A DNA stretch of 64,000 bases from JAKFWF01 sp031367505 (lineage in GTDB: Bacteria > Pseudomonadota > Alphaproteobacteria > Rhizobiales > Hyphomicrobiaceae), in NCBI GenBank assembly GCA_031367505.1, contig JANLPY010000553.1, positions 18,416 through 82,415 of the forward strand. Reading direction: 5' to 3'. Position numbers and translations under genes: made by a program. The notes under the pieces are model-generated. The model had not been told where the DNA came from, did not search any database, and saw only the letters and a list, made by a program, of their open reading frames with translations. Shown here in pieces: positions 7,463 to 16,645 of the stretch (the stretch's first letter is position 1; each line of letters starts with the position of its first letter).

Positions 7463-8638
7463 ATGATTTTGCGACTATTCGCTATCGTCTGTGCCAGCTT
7501 TCTGACGATCGGTTCCGCCATCGCGCAAGATCTTCTGACAAAGAAAGAGACGTTGGAAATTTCCACCTTTAAAACCCAATCGGGAAAAGAGCTGAAGGGT
7601 GTGAAGGCCGGCTACGAAAGCTACGGCCAGCTCAACGCCGAGAAGTCGAATGCGATCCTCATCTGCCACTTCTTCTCCGGCACCTCGCATGCGGCGGGCA
7701 AATATGCTGAAGCCGACAAGGTGCCGGGCTACTGGGACGCCATTATCGGACCCGGTAAGGCCATCGACACCAATAAATACTTCGTGGTGTCTGCCGATAC
7801 GCTGGTGAACCTTGGCGCCAACGATAAGACCGTGGTGACGACGGGTCCGGCATCGATCGATCCAACGACGAACAAGCCCTACGGCATGACATTTCCGATT
7901 GTGACGATCCGCGATTTCGTCGAAGTGCAAAAGGCGCTGGCCGATAAACTCGGCATCAAGAAGTTCGCGATGGTCGCCGGCGCGTCGATGGGCGCGTTGC
8001 AAACCTACGAGTGGGCGGCGACCTACCCCGATATGGTCGGCAAAATCATGCCGGTCATCGGCTTTGCCGAAGCCGACGCCAACCTGATCGCCTGGCTGGA
8101 CATCTGGGCGACGCCGATCCGTCTTGATCCGAAGTGGAACGGTGGCGATTATTACGGCAAGGAGTTGCCGAACGCCGGCCTCGCGCAATCACTTAAAATC
8201 GTGACGCTGCATGCCCAACACTGGAAATGGGCGAACACCACCTTCGGCCGCAAGTGGGCGAAAGAGGGCGAAGATCCAGCCACCGGCTTCGACAAGAAAT
8301 TCGCCATTGAGGCAACCCTCGATTCGGCCGGCGCGGCGCGCGCACTAACCTCGGATGCCAACCATTTCCTCTATCTCGTCAAGGCGAACCAATTGTTCGT
8401 GGCGGGCGGCGGCGGGGCCGACTATCTGAAAAAAATCAAAGCACCTGTCCTGCTCATCACCCAACCGGACGACCTCGTATTCCATGCCGACGGAGTGAAG
8501 CAGATGGTCGAGGGCGTCAAGACTGCCGGTGGCAAAATCGAACACGTGACGCTAACGGGCTCCCGAGGCCATCTCGATGGCGTGCTGTCGATGAAGCAAG
8601 CCGAAGCCAAAATTTCCGCATTCCTGAGCCAGCCCTAA
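7463..8638 (+). CDS. Secreted MetX-like alpha/beta hydrolase
   Basis: A 391-residue protein starting at the ATG that follows an AAGGA ribosome site by ten bases. It has a signal peptide ending near AIAQD, then an alpha/beta-hydrolase domain of the homoserine O-acetyltransferase type. The nucleophile motif is GASMGA (Ser about 175), the acid is in TQPDDLVF and the histidine in SRGHLDG. True MetX enzymes are cytosolic biosynthetic proteins, so a signal peptide points to another acyl transfer or ester hydrolysis in the periplasm. The next gene follows after 21 bases and is probably co-transcribed. Its substrate is unknown. Confidence 0.78.
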   Translation: MILRLFAIVCASFLTIGSAIAQDLLTKKETLEISTFKTQSGKELKGVKAGYESYGQLNAEKSNAILICHFFSGTSHAAGKYAEADKVPGYWDAIIGPGKAIDTNKYFVVSADTLVNLGANDKTVVTTGPASIDPTTNKPYGMTFPIVTIRDFVEVQKALADKLGIKKFAMVAGASMGALQTYEWAATYPDMVGKIMPVIGFAEADANLIAWLDIWATPIRLDPKWNGGDYYGKELPNAGLAQSLKIVTLHAQHWKWANTTFGRKWAKEGEDPATGFDKKFAIEATLDSAGAARALTSDANHFLYLVKANQLFVAGGGGADYLKKIKAPVLLITQPDDLVFHADGVKQMVEGVKTAGGKIEHVTLTGSRGHLDGVLSMKQAEAKISAFLSQP

Positions 8639-8659
8639 AACCCAACGGAGAAACACTCG

Positions 8660-8977
8660 ATGATTTTCGATCACCGCACCTACGTCTGCAAGCCCGGCAC
8701 CATCAAGGCCCATCTCGAGCTGTATGAGAAGATGGGATATGCCCCTCAATCGCGCATCCTCGGCAAGCCGGTCCTCTACGGCACCACCGAAGTCGGCGAC
8801 GTAAACTCCTACGTCCACGTCTGGGCCTACAAAGACCTAGCCGACCGCACCGCCAAGCGCGCCGCCATGTGGGCCGACGCTGAGTGGCTAGCCTACGTCA
8901 AGAAGTCTGGCGAACTTGGCGCCATGGTGCACCAGGAAAACAAGATTCTCAACGCGACATCGTTCTTCAAGATTTGA
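8660..8977 (+). CDS. NIPSNAP family protein
   Basis: A 105-residue protein of the dimeric ferredoxin-like NIPSNAP fold: it begins IFDHRTYVCKPGT, has LELYEKMG, and a WAYKDLADRTAKRAAM segment typical of the family. No signal peptide is seen, so it should be cytoplasmic. A GGAG ribosome site lies seven to ten bases before the ATG. It is 21 bases below the secreted hydrolase gene and likely in the same transcript. The biochemical role of bacterial NIPSNAP proteins is not established. Confidence 0.85.
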   Translation: MIFDHRTYVCKPGTIKAHLELYEKMGYAPQSRILGKPVLYGTTEVGDVNSYVHVWAYKDLADRTAKRAAMWADAEWLAYVKKSGELGAMVHQENKILNATSFFKI

Positions 8978-9104
8978 TGCCGGTGCGGCGGTGCCGGTCG
9001 CGTGCAACTGGCACCGTTCACCCGCCGTGGAGGGCGTGCCTCGGGCGACTTCAGGGGCGGCGCGAAATTGGACAATTCGGCAAGGAACAATCGAGGGCTC
9101 CAAC

Positions 9105-9737
9105 ATGGATCCACTGCTCACATTGATACCGGTGTTCGCAGTCTTTATTCCAGCCTTGATCCTGCCTGGGCCGGATTTCGTGGCCGTCGTTCGCTCGTCG
9201 ATGTCGCACGGCACGCGTGCCGGGCTCCTCACGACAGTTGGAGTTTCGCTCGGGCTGTGCTTCTACGCCTCGCTCAGCCTAGTCGGCCTGTCAGCCTTGC
9301 TCGTCAAATACCAGTGGCTGACTTGGACGGTACGTATCTTAGGCGGTTCCTATTTGATCTATCTGGGCATTCGCCTGCTTTTGACCCGAGCTCAGGCCAT
9401 TCAAGTCCACGGCGGCAATGTGCCGACATCTAAGCGAGCGCTGTTGTTTGGATTTTTTGTCACCCTGACAAATCCCAAGGCGATCGTCCTATTCGCCAGC
9501 GTTTTCGCCACCGCTGTCACGCCGTCAACGCCGGCTTGGCTCATGATAGTGATGATCGCTTTGGTCACAGTCTTGTCGTTGAGCTGGTACTCCTTCGTGA
9601 GCATCTTTATGTCGTCGAACTTGGTCGCTGTTCGATTTCAACGAGCGAGACACTGGATCGAAAGGGCGGCCGGCGGTTGCTTCATCCTGCTCGGCGGCAA
9701 GGTGCTGGCCGACGCCCGAAACCCCATCGCATCATAA
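9105..9737 (+). CDS. LysE/RhtB family amino-acid exporter
   Basis: A 210-residue integral membrane protein with about six helices and the N-terminal family signature PGPDFVAVVRSSMSHGTRAG. NPKA in the fourth helix (LTNPKAIVLF) is also typical. The ATG at 9105 was chosen because upstream residues of the longer open frame overlap the NIPSNAP gene and are not membrane-like. Family members export amino acids or derivatives; the substrate is not predictable here. A second family member lies at 28800-29420. Confidence 0.85.
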   Translation: MDPLLTLIPVFAVFIPALILPGPDFVAVVRSSMSHGTRAGLLTTVGVSLGLCFYASLSLVGLSALLVKYQWLTWTVRILGGSYLIYLGIRLLLTRAQAIQVHGGNVPTSKRALLFGFFVTLTNPKAIVLFASVFATAVTPSTPAWLMIVMIALVTVLSLSWYSFVSIFMSSNLVAVRFQRARHWIERAAGGCFILLGGKVLADARNPIAS

Positions 9738-9858
9738 CCTGTGAAGTTGGCTCAGGAGCAAGCCCTTGTGGCTGGTCTGCGTCAACAAGCCTGACATCAC
9801 ACTTTTTTGTCCGACTGCATGCAAGGGGAAATCGGGATCTTGCAAAAATCATAGCGCG

Positions 9859-9871
9859 CGTTATATTAACG
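9859..9871. promoter_or_regulatory. Candidate MarR operator overlapping the translation start region
   Basis: CGTTA-TAT-TAACG, a perfect 5-base inverted repeat around a 3-base centre, ends six bases before the marR ATG, where a ribosome site would be expected but is not evident. MarR-family proteins usually repress their own operon through such palindromes, so autorepression is inferred. Confidence 0.45.
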
Positions 9872-9877
9872 TGAACT

Positions 9878-10345
9878 ATGAAACAGCCTCGGAACATCGA
9901 CAATGATTTCCTGTTTCTAATCTACGATGTAGCGCAACTGATGCGCCGTCATGCCGACAAGCACGCGCGCGAGCACGGCATGACGCGGGCGCAATGGGCG
10001 GTACTGGCCAGGCTCGAGCGCCAGCCAGATATCACCCAAAACGAACTCGCTGGCCTGACTGACGTCGAGCCGATCACCGTCGGACGCCTCATCGATAAAT
10101 TGCAGGAAAGTGGATTTGTCGAGCGCATTCCGGACCCCCGCGATCGGCGGATCTGGCGTTTGCGCCTCACGAAAAAGTGCGATCCGGTTCTGAGGGACAT
10201 CGCAACGTTTCGCCGTCAACTCCATAACGACATGTCCGCCGGTCTTGATGCCCAAACATTGAGTGCGCTGACCAACGGATTGCTCGGAATGCGGTCAAAT
10301 TTATCGATCGCAAAAGCAAGCAATCGCAAGGACGATTCCCAATGA
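9878..10345 (+). CDS. MarR family transcriptional regulator
   Basis: A 155-residue winged-helix protein: an N-terminal dimerisation helix, the helix-turn-helix around ITQNELAGLTDVEPITVGRL, and the wing with the DPRDRR motif that is nearly diagnostic of MarR. It is the first gene of an efflux operon and its stop overlaps the start of the HlyD-type gene (ATGA). It most likely represses the operon and is released by a lipophilic or phenolic ligand. The ATG lacks a clear Shine-Dalgarno sequence; a palindrome sits there instead. Confidence 0.9.
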   Translation: MKQPRNIDNDFLFLIYDVAQLMRRHADKHAREHGMTRAQWAVLARLERQPDITQNELAGLTDVEPITVGRLIDKLQESGFVERIPDPRDRRIWRLRLTKKCDPVLRDIATFRRQLHNDMSAGLDAQTLSALTNGLLGMRSNLSIAKASNRKDDSQ

Positions 10346-11457
10346 ATGTTCACCCGCGAGCGACCGAATTCGATCCAGCACTTGAAGGGACAAGACGTCC
10401 CAAGTTCGTTCTTCCAAAGTTGGACCTCGGCCGGGTACTAATGATCGGCGGCGTCGTCGTGGTCGCTCTGGTCGCAGCTGTTCTATGGATGAGCGGCGGG
10501 CGATACGTTTCTACCGACAATGCATACATACGCGCGCCCAAACTAATGGTTGCGACCGACATCTCGGGTGTCGTGTCGCACGTCGACGTTCGGGAGGGCC
10601 AAGCGGTCCAGAAGGGAGATATTCTGTTCGGGATCGATCCGGCACCGTTTCGCATCGCAGTCGAGAATACGAAGGCACAGCTCGCGCAAACCGTGCTCAA
10701 TCTCGAATCTATGAAGCAAGACTACAAGCGCATGCTCAGTGATATCGCGGCGCAACAGTCACAGGTTGAACTTGCTAAAGTAACCAATGATCGAGCGGCT
10801 TCGTTGATCAAGACGGGCAGTACGACCGCGGTGAATTTCGATCAGGCGCGCTACGCCTATAATGCCGCCCAGAGCCAGCATCAATCTTTGGAAGAGCAAG
10901 CCAAAGTCCTGTTGTCAAAACTGGGCGGTAATCCGGACGCACCGGTCACACTGCACCCCTCGTATCTGCAAACGAAAGCGACGGCCGACGAAGCTCAACG
11001 TCAGCTCGATCACACTGTGATCCGGGCGCCGTTCGATGGCATCGTGACCCAGGTTGATCAGTTGCAACCAGGTGCGTACATGGTGGCGGCGACGGCTGGA
11101 ATGTCCAGCAGCGGCGCGGTCGCGTTGGTCGGGACCGGCGAAATGTGGATTGACGCGAATTTCAAGGAGACCGACCTCACCTGGGCCCGGGCAGGCAACG
11201 CGGTCGAGGTTTCGGTCGATACGTACCCTGGACTTGTCTGGACCGGACAAATCGCCAGTATCTCACCCGCGAGCGGCTCCGAGTTTTCCATTCTGCCGGC
11301 GCAAAACTCGAGCGGTAATTGGGTGAAGGTCGTCCAGCGCATTCCAGTTCGGATCGTGCTCGACCAGAAGAAAGATGGGCCAGCGCTGCGAGCGGGCATG
11401 AGCGTCAACGCCACGATCGACACCGGTCACAAGCGCACTCTGTCCGAAATCTGGTGA
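10342..11457 (+). CDS. emrA: EmrA-type HlyD family membrane-fusion protein
   Basis: A 371-residue periplasmic adaptor: a cytoplasmic N-terminus, one membrane helix at about residues 32-50, the biotinyl-lipoyl half-motifs (YVSTDNAYIRA and DHTVIRAPFDGIV) flanking a coiled-coil hairpin, and a beta-barrel domain. It pairs with the 14-helix transporter encoded four bases downstream and presumably with a TolC-like channel located elsewhere. The family bridges the inner and outer membranes to expel hydrophobic toxins. The start overlaps the regulator stop by four bases. Confidence 0.9.
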   Translation: MNVHPRATEFDPALEGTRRPKFVLPKLDLGRVLMIGGVVVVALVAAVLWMSGGRYVSTDNAYIRAPKLMVATDISGVVSHVDVREGQAVQKGDILFGIDPAPFRIAVENTKAQLAQTVLNLESMKQDYKRMLSDIAAQQSQVELAKVTNDRAASLIKTGSTTAVNFDQARYAYNAAQSQHQSLEEQAKVLLSKLGGNPDAPVTLHPSYLQTKATADEAQRQLDHTVIRAPFDGIVTQVDQLQPGAYMVAATAGMSSSGAVALVGTGEMWIDANFKETDLTWARAGNAVEVSVDTYPGLVWTGQIASISPASGSEFSILPAQNSSGNWVKVVQRIPVRIVLDQKKDGPALRAGMSVNATIDTGHKRTLSEIW

Positions 11458-11460
11458 ACC

Positions 11461-13008
11461 ATGACGGCACTCACCACATCAAGTGCGCCGGCTGCCTCGC
11501 CGAACCGCGCGATGGTCACCGTATTCGCGATGATCGCGACCCTCATGCAGGCGCTCGACAACACGATCGCCAACGTCGCATTGCCTTACATGCAGGGGTC
11601 ACTGTCAACCACCGCCGATCAAATCACGTGGGTGTTGACCTCGTATGTTGTCGCCGCCGCGATCTTCACTGCGCCGGTTGGTTGGCTGTCGGCGCGGTTC
11701 GGGCGAAAGAACCTGTTCCTGATCTGTCTGACCGGCTTTACCTTTGCGTCCATGCTGTGCGGCTTTGCGACCTCACTGACGCAGATCGTGATATTCCGCC
11801 TGCTGCAAGGAATGTTCGGCGCGGCACTTGTGCCGTTGTCGCAGGCAACCATGCTGGACCTCTATCCGATCGAGCAGCGCGGATCGGCAATGGCGATGTG
11901 GGGAATGGGCGTGATGGTCGGCCCAATCCTTGGACCGACTTTGGGCGGCTATCTAACCGATGCTTACAATTGGCGATGGGTATTTTTCATCAACGTGCCA
12001 TTCGGCATCCTGGCGGTCGCCGGACTATCGCTGTTCATGAACGACACTGATCGTAACGCGAGCCTGAAATTCGACTGGGCAGGGTTCGCATTCCTCAGCC
12101 TGTCGCTCATGGGGCTGCAGCTGATGCTCGATCGTGGCGAGCAGAAAGACTGGTTTCATTCGACGGAAGTGATCGCCGAACTCACTCTGGCGGGCCTCGG
12201 CCTGTATTTGTTTTTGGTCCACATGTTCACCGCCGAAAAGCCGTTCATTCCGGCACGGATTTTCAAAGATAGGAACTTTCTCGCATCCTTCGTCATCATG
12301 TTCGCGATCGGCATGATCCTTCTCTCCAGTTCGGCGCTCCTACCACCCTACCTGCAGAACCTTGGCGGTTATTCGATCACCCAGACAGGTCTGCTGATGG
12401 CACCGCGCGGCGCTGGTACGATGTTGGCCATGTTATTGGCTGGTCGTCTTTCCAGCCGGATCGATCCGCGTAAGCTGATGTTTTTCGGCATTGCGATGCT
12501 CTGTTATTCGATGTGGGAAATGACGGCATGGACACCGGATTTGAATGCCTGGGCTCTCGCCTCGACAACGTTCGTCCAGGGGCTCGGCTTAGGCTTTGTC
12601 TTCATACCGTTGCAGCTGGTTGCGTTCGCGACGCTGCCGGCTGATCTGCGGGGCGATGGCACGGCCCTGTTCAGTCTCATCCGCAATGTCGGGAGTGCCG
12701 TCGGCATCTCGATCGCAACGTTCCTGCTGGCCCAGGGCACGCAAATTATGCACGCGCGCATTGCAGAAGGCGTGACGCCTTTTAATCACATGCTGCAATC
12801 GGGAGCCGCCCACGTGTATTGGAATACTGCGACGACGCCCGGATTGGCCACGTTGAACGCAGAGGTGACGCGACAAGCGTCGATCATCGCCTATGCTAAC
12901 GACTTCAAATTCATGCTGTTCATCAGCCTGCCGACGGTGCTGTTGTTATTTCTGCTGCAGCGACCGCCGGCGGCCAACGTCTCATCTGAACACGCGGTAC
13001 TCGATTGA
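11461..13008 (+). CDS. emrB: EmrB-type DHA2 family MFS drug exporter
   Basis: A 515-residue transporter with 14 predicted helices. The DHA2 signatures are visible: LDNTIANVALPYMQGSL in helix 1, WVLTSYVVAAAI in helix 2, GRKNLF in the cytoplasmic loop 2-3 and GPILGPTLGGYL in helix 5 (motif C of proton antiporters). It exports drugs by proton antiport together with the upstream adaptor. It begins three bases after the emrA stop. Its 3' end is 14 bases from the convergent metY gene, with no clear terminator between. Confidence 0.92.
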   Translation: MTALTTSSAPAASPNRAMVTVFAMIATLMQALDNTIANVALPYMQGSLSTTADQITWVLTSYVVAAAIFTAPVGWLSARFGRKNLFLICLTGFTFASMLCGFATSLTQIVIFRLLQGMFGAALVPLSQATMLDLYPIEQRGSAMAMWGMGVMVGPILGPTLGGYLTDAYNWRWVFFINVPFGILAVAGLSLFMNDTDRNASLKFDWAGFAFLSLSLMGLQLMLDRGEQKDWFHSTEVIAELTLAGLGLYLFLVHMFTAEKPFIPARIFKDRNFLASFVIMFAIGMILLSSSALLPPYLQNLGGYSITQTGLLMAPRGAGTMLAMLLAGRLSSRIDPRKLMFFGIAMLCYSMWEMTAWTPDLNAWALASTTFVQGLGLGFVFIPLQLVAFATLPADLRGDGTALFSLIRNVGSAVGISIATFLLAQGTQIMHARIAEGVTPFNHMLQSGAAHVYWNTATTPGLATLNAEVTRQASIIAYANDFKFMLFISLPTVLLLFLLQRPPAANVSSEHAVLD

Positions 13009-13022
13009 AGTCCGCTCCGCCC

Positions 13023-14318
13023 TCAGACCTTGGCCAATGCTTGATCCAGATCAGCGATGATGTCGGATTTGTCTTCCAAACCGATTGACAAGCGCACCAC
13101 TTCGTTGCCGGCGCCGGCCGCCTTGCGCTGCTCATCGGTCAACTGACGATGCGTGGTCGATGCTGGATGGATGATCAACGAACGCGTGTCGCCGATGTTG
13201 GCCAGATGCGATAGCATCTTGACGCCCTGCACCAACTTTACGCCGGCGTCAAAGCCACCCTTGAGGCCGATCGTGAAGACCGCGCCGGCACCCTTCGGGC
13301 AGATCTTCTTTTGCAGCGCGTGATACTTGTTGTCCGGCAAGCCGGCGTACTGCACCCACGAGACCGCCTTGTGCTTTTCCAGATGCTGGGCCACGGCCAA
13401 CGCATTTTCGCAATGGCGCTGCATGCGCAGCGGCAATGTCTCGATCCCGGTTAGGATCAGGAATGCGTTGAAGGGCGCGATCGCCGGTCCCATGTCACGC
13501 AAACCCATAACGCGGCAGGCGATGGCGAAAGCAAAGTTGCCGAACGTCTCGGCGAGCTTCATGCCGTTGTACGAAGCGTTCGGCTCGACGAGTGTCTTGT
13601 AACGGTGCTTCGAGCCCAGCCAATCATAGGTACCGCAATCGACGATCACGCCGCCGATCGAGTTGCCGTGGCCGCCCATGAACTTGGTCAGCGAGTGGAC
13701 GATGATGTCGGCTCCATGCTCGCGCGGACGGCACAGGTAGGGCGAGGCCATCGTGTTATCGACGATGAATGGCAGGCCGTGCTTCTTGGCGATGGCGGCT
13801 ATGGCTGGCAGGTCGATGATGATGCCGCCCGGATTGGCGATCGACTCGCAATAGATGGCCTTTGTCTTCGGCGTGATCGCCCGTTCGAACGATGCCGGGT
13901 CGGTGGCGTCTGCCCAGGCGACGTTCCAGTTGAACTTCTTGAAAGCGTGATTGAACTGATTGACCGAGCCGCCATATAGCTGGCGCCCCGCCACAAATTC
14001 GTCGCCCGGTTCGAGCAGCGTGTGAAACACGAGAAACTGCGCCGCGTGGCCCGATGCGACGGCAAGTGCTGCAGTGCCGCCTTCGAGGGCAGCTACCCGC
14101 GCCTCCAGTACACCTTGCGTCGGGTTTCCGATGCGCGAGTAGATGTTGCCGAACGCTTCGAGGCCAAACAGGCTGGCGGCGTGGTCGACATCATTGAAGA
14201 CGAACGAGGTGGTTTGGTAAATCGGCGTCACGCGGGCGCCAGTCGAGGGATCGGGCGTCGCACCAGCATGAATAGCAAGCGTGTCGAACTTTGGCGCGGG
14301 GGTGGGGCCGTCCTGCAT
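13023..14318 (-). CDS. metY: O-acetylhomoserine sulfhydrylase
   Basis: A 431-residue PLP enzyme of the Cys/Met metabolism family. The Schiff-base lysine is in SLTKFMGGHGNSIGG (Lys about 212), with YSRIGNPT at about residue 60 and VDNTMASPYLCRP before the lysine. It makes homocysteine from O-acetylhomoserine and sulfide for methionine synthesis in the cytoplasm. The internal ATG at 14318 is preferred over one 27 bases upstream because AAGAGGAG lies nine bases before it. It has no co-directional neighbour close by, so it is probably transcribed alone. Confidence 0.92.
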   Translation of the reverse strand: MQDGPTPAPKFDTLAIHAGATPDPSTGARVTPIYQTTSFVFNDVDHAASLFGLEAFGNIYSRIGNPTQGVLEARVAALEGGTAALAVASGHAAQFLVFHTLLEPGDEFVAGRQLYGGSVNQFNHAFKKFNWNVAWADATDPASFERAITPKTKAIYCESIANPGGIIIDLPAIAAIAKKHGLPFIVDNTMASPYLCRPREHGADIIVHSLTKFMGGHGNSIGGVIVDCGTYDWLGSKHRYKTLVEPNASYNGMKLAETFGNFAFAIACRVMGLRDMGPAIAPFNAFLILTGIETLPLRMQRHCENALAVAQHLEKHKAVSWVQYAGLPDNKYHALQKKICPKGAGAVFTIGLKGGFDAGVKLVQGVKMLSHLANIGDTRSLIIHPASTTHRQLTDEQRKAAGAGNEVVRLSIGLEDKSDIIADLDQALAKV

Positions 14319-14493
14319 GGCTTGGAACTCCTCTTGTGATCGCATAGGGTTATACTAACTGGCGCATCAGCATCAGTATCGCCGCACGACGCGCGGGACA
14401 ACGGATTTCGCAGGCAGTAAACGTTGCGGCCAAAGTACTGCTCGTTTGCGCGCCAGTACATCGGTCCCAGCACATCGGTCTTGGAAGGGTTCA

Positions 14494-15666
14494 ATGACAC
14501 GTTCGACGATTACCGTTGGCTTCGGCACCATGGCTATGCTCCTGGCAGCTATGGTCGTGACAGCCAATGCCCAGACCCCGCCGAAGTCTTGCACGCAGGC
14601 CGACGTGTCAGCCGCCATGGCCGCGATGAGCGGTACGTTGAAAAAGAACAATCAAGACAATCAGGCACGGCTGAAGACGCGGCTGCGTGAGCTGGCCAAA
14701 GCAAAAAACTGGAATGAAGCCGAGACTGAGGAAAAAGGCTTCGATCTACTCGAAGACGACACAACACGCACCCAGGACGAAACGGCGAGCCACCTGCTTG
14801 GACAGATCGATCAATTGAGCCAAGGCAGCGACGCCTGGCCAACTTGTGCCAAGGTGGAGGAACTGAAGACACTCGCGACCCAACTCGTCGAAGTAACGAG
14901 TGCGAAGGCGGCTCACATATCGGCCAAACTCGATAACGAGCTGAAAGGAACGCGCCCGGTGGTCGCTGCCCCCGCGACCCCGCCGAAGACCGAACCACCT
15001 AAGCCCGAGGCCAAGAAGCCGGCGGCACCAGTCATCGTGGACGCGACCCGCCCGCCCCCTCCTCCAGCACGACCCGCCGGTGAAATGCAGCCGTCGAGCG
15101 CGACCAAACCCAGCGATGCCTACGTTCCGCCCGCCCCAGGCGCGCCGATCGCTGGTGCGCCAATTCCATTCGATCCGGTCGCGGCACAATTTTCTGTCGA
15201 GGATATTCGGGCAGCCGGAAGCGGCTTCTTCGGTACGATTTCGGCCGAACTCGCAGCCGTCATCGAATACACCTTCAAGAGCTACGGCCGCCCCACCGGC
15301 TACATCCTCGGCACCGAAGGCGGCGTGGCGCTACTTGCCGGATTGCGCTACGGCGACGGCCGCCTCGTTACCAAAGCCGAGGGTGAGCGCCGGGTATACT
15401 GGCAGGGCCCTTCGGTCGGCTATGATTTCGGCCTGACCGGGTCACGCACGATGATCCTGATCTACGGCATCGCGTCGCCCGACGACATCTACCAACGCTT
15501 CGGCGGCATCGACGGTTCGGCCTACCTCATTGGCGGCGCTGGCGTGACGGTGCTGAAAAAAGGGCCGATCATCATGGCACCGATCCGCACCGGCGTCGGC
15601 TTACGGCTTGGCGCGAATGTCGGGTATCTCCATTTCACACCACGCCCGCGCTTCAATCCATTCTGA
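14494..15666 (+). CDS. EipA-like (DUF1134) envelope protein with an added N-terminal domain
   Basis: A 390-residue protein with a signal peptide ending near ANAQTPP. Residues about 25-155 form a helical, charged region with three cysteines; a Pro/Ala-rich linker follows (about 155-235), then a C-terminal DUF1134 domain beginning near QFSVEDIRAAGSGFFG and containing GYILGTEGG, VYWQGPSVGYDFG and YLIGGAGVT. DUF1134 proteins such as Brucella EipA are small periplasmic proteins needed for envelope integrity. Here the domain is joined to a large extra N-terminal part. GGAAGGG lies just before the chosen ATG. Confidence 0.82.
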   Translation: MTRSTITVGFGTMAMLLAAMVVTANAQTPPKSCTQADVSAAMAAMSGTLKKNNQDNQARLKTRLRELAKAKNWNEAETEEKGFDLLEDDTTRTQDETASHLLGQIDQLSQGSDAWPTCAKVEELKTLATQLVEVTSAKAAHISAKLDNELKGTRPVVAAPATPPKTEPPKPEAKKPAAPVIVDATRPPPPPARPAGEMQPSSATKPSDAYVPPAPGAPIAGAPIPFDPVAAQFSVEDIRAAGSGFFGTISAELAAVIEYTFKSYGRPTGYILGTEGGVALLAGLRYGDGRLVTKAEGERRVYWQGPSVGYDFGLTGSRTMILIYGIASPDDIYQRFGGIDGSAYLIGGAGVTVLKKGPIIMAPIRTGVGLRLGANVGYLHFTPRPRFNPF

Positions 15667-15750
15667 GGCGTACCGCGTCAATTCAGATGGCAACGCGCCG
15701 AATTTTGGGTGTAATGACCCATCCGCAGATAACAAGGCTGGGTACTGCTC

Positions 15751-16635
15751 ATGGAATTGTTCGATATCATGCGTCAGGCGCAGGGCGGCAACGCGCTTGT
15801 CAACATGGCCCGCGCATTCAATCTCAGCCCCGAACAGACGGAGGCCGCGGTCAAAGCCCTGATGCCGGAACTTACCCGTGGCATCGAGCGTAACACGCTG
15901 TCGCGCGGCGGCACGGCCGATCTCGTCGCCGCGTTGGGGGATGGCGCCAAGGTTCGCAATCTGCAGAACCCGGCGATGTTCGGCGACCCCAACATCGAAG
16001 CCGACGGTAATGCCATACTCGGACATATACTGGGCACCAAGGACGCCAGCCGTGCCGCTGCTCAACGCGCATCGCTCTCGTCCGGTTTGGGCGAAGGGCT
16101 TTTGAAAATGCTCCTGCCCTACATCGCGCAGATGCTGATGGGCGCCCTTGCCAACAAAACACAAGACGGGCTCGGCGACATCCTATCGAAGATCCCGGGG
16201 ATGCCGGGCGGGTCGACCACGGGCGGAAGCATGGGGGGCGGCGGCATGTCATTTCCGGCGTCGCGGAATGCGCCACCAACAAACCCTATGCCGCCAATGC
16301 CAGATAACGCCCCGTTCGGTCGCGACCAAACTTCCGGCGGCGGATTTGGCAATCAAGGTCCGCTTCCCATCCCGACCGGCTTACCGCCAGAAAACGATAG
16401 CGGCGGGAACAACCCTTACGGCGACCTGTCCGACATCATCAGGCGTGGTGGCAATGCCGGTGGAGCGGCAGCAGCCGGCGGCGGACTATTCAGCATCATC
16501 CGCAGCATCCTGGGTGGCGCACTGGGATTTTCCACCAAAGGCGGCGTACTCGGCTGGATCTTCCGCGCCGTCATCCTGCGGTATGGCTGGAACATCGTCC
16601 GAGCAATCTTCGGTGGAATATTGGGCCGCCGTTAA
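15751..16635 (+). CDS. DUF937 domain protein
   Basis: A 294-residue protein. The N-terminal 90 residues (MELFDIMRQAQGGNALVNMA, then LSPEQTEAAVKALMPELTRG and HILGTK) match the DUF937 helical repeat domain. The middle is a long Gly/Pro/Asn/Ser-rich, probably disordered segment (about residues 150-235), and the C-terminus is a glycine-rich hydrophobic stretch, FSTKGGVLGWIFRAVILRYG. No signal peptide. Function is unknown; the glycine-rich hydrophobic tail could associate with membrane. It follows the EipA-like gene by 84 bases. Confidence 0.78.
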   Translation: MELFDIMRQAQGGNALVNMARAFNLSPEQTEAAVKALMPELTRGIERNTLSRGGTADLVAALGDGAKVRNLQNPAMFGDPNIEADGNAILGHILGTKDASRAAAQRASLSSGLGEGLLKMLLPYIAQMLMGALANKTQDGLGDILSKIPGMPGGSTTGGSMGGGGMSFPASRNAPPTNPMPPMPDNAPFGRDQTSGGGFGNQGPLPIPTGLPPENDSGGNNPYGDLSDIIRRGGNAGGAAAAGGGLFSIIRSILGGALGFSTKGGVLGWIFRAVILRYGWNIVRAIFGGILGRR

Positions 16636-16645
16636 AATCGACCGG

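Noticed and set aside
11319..12050. A 243-residue frame spanning the emrA/emrB joint
   Set aside because: Out-of-frame shadow of two conserved genes with a four-base gap; composition is unlike a real protein.
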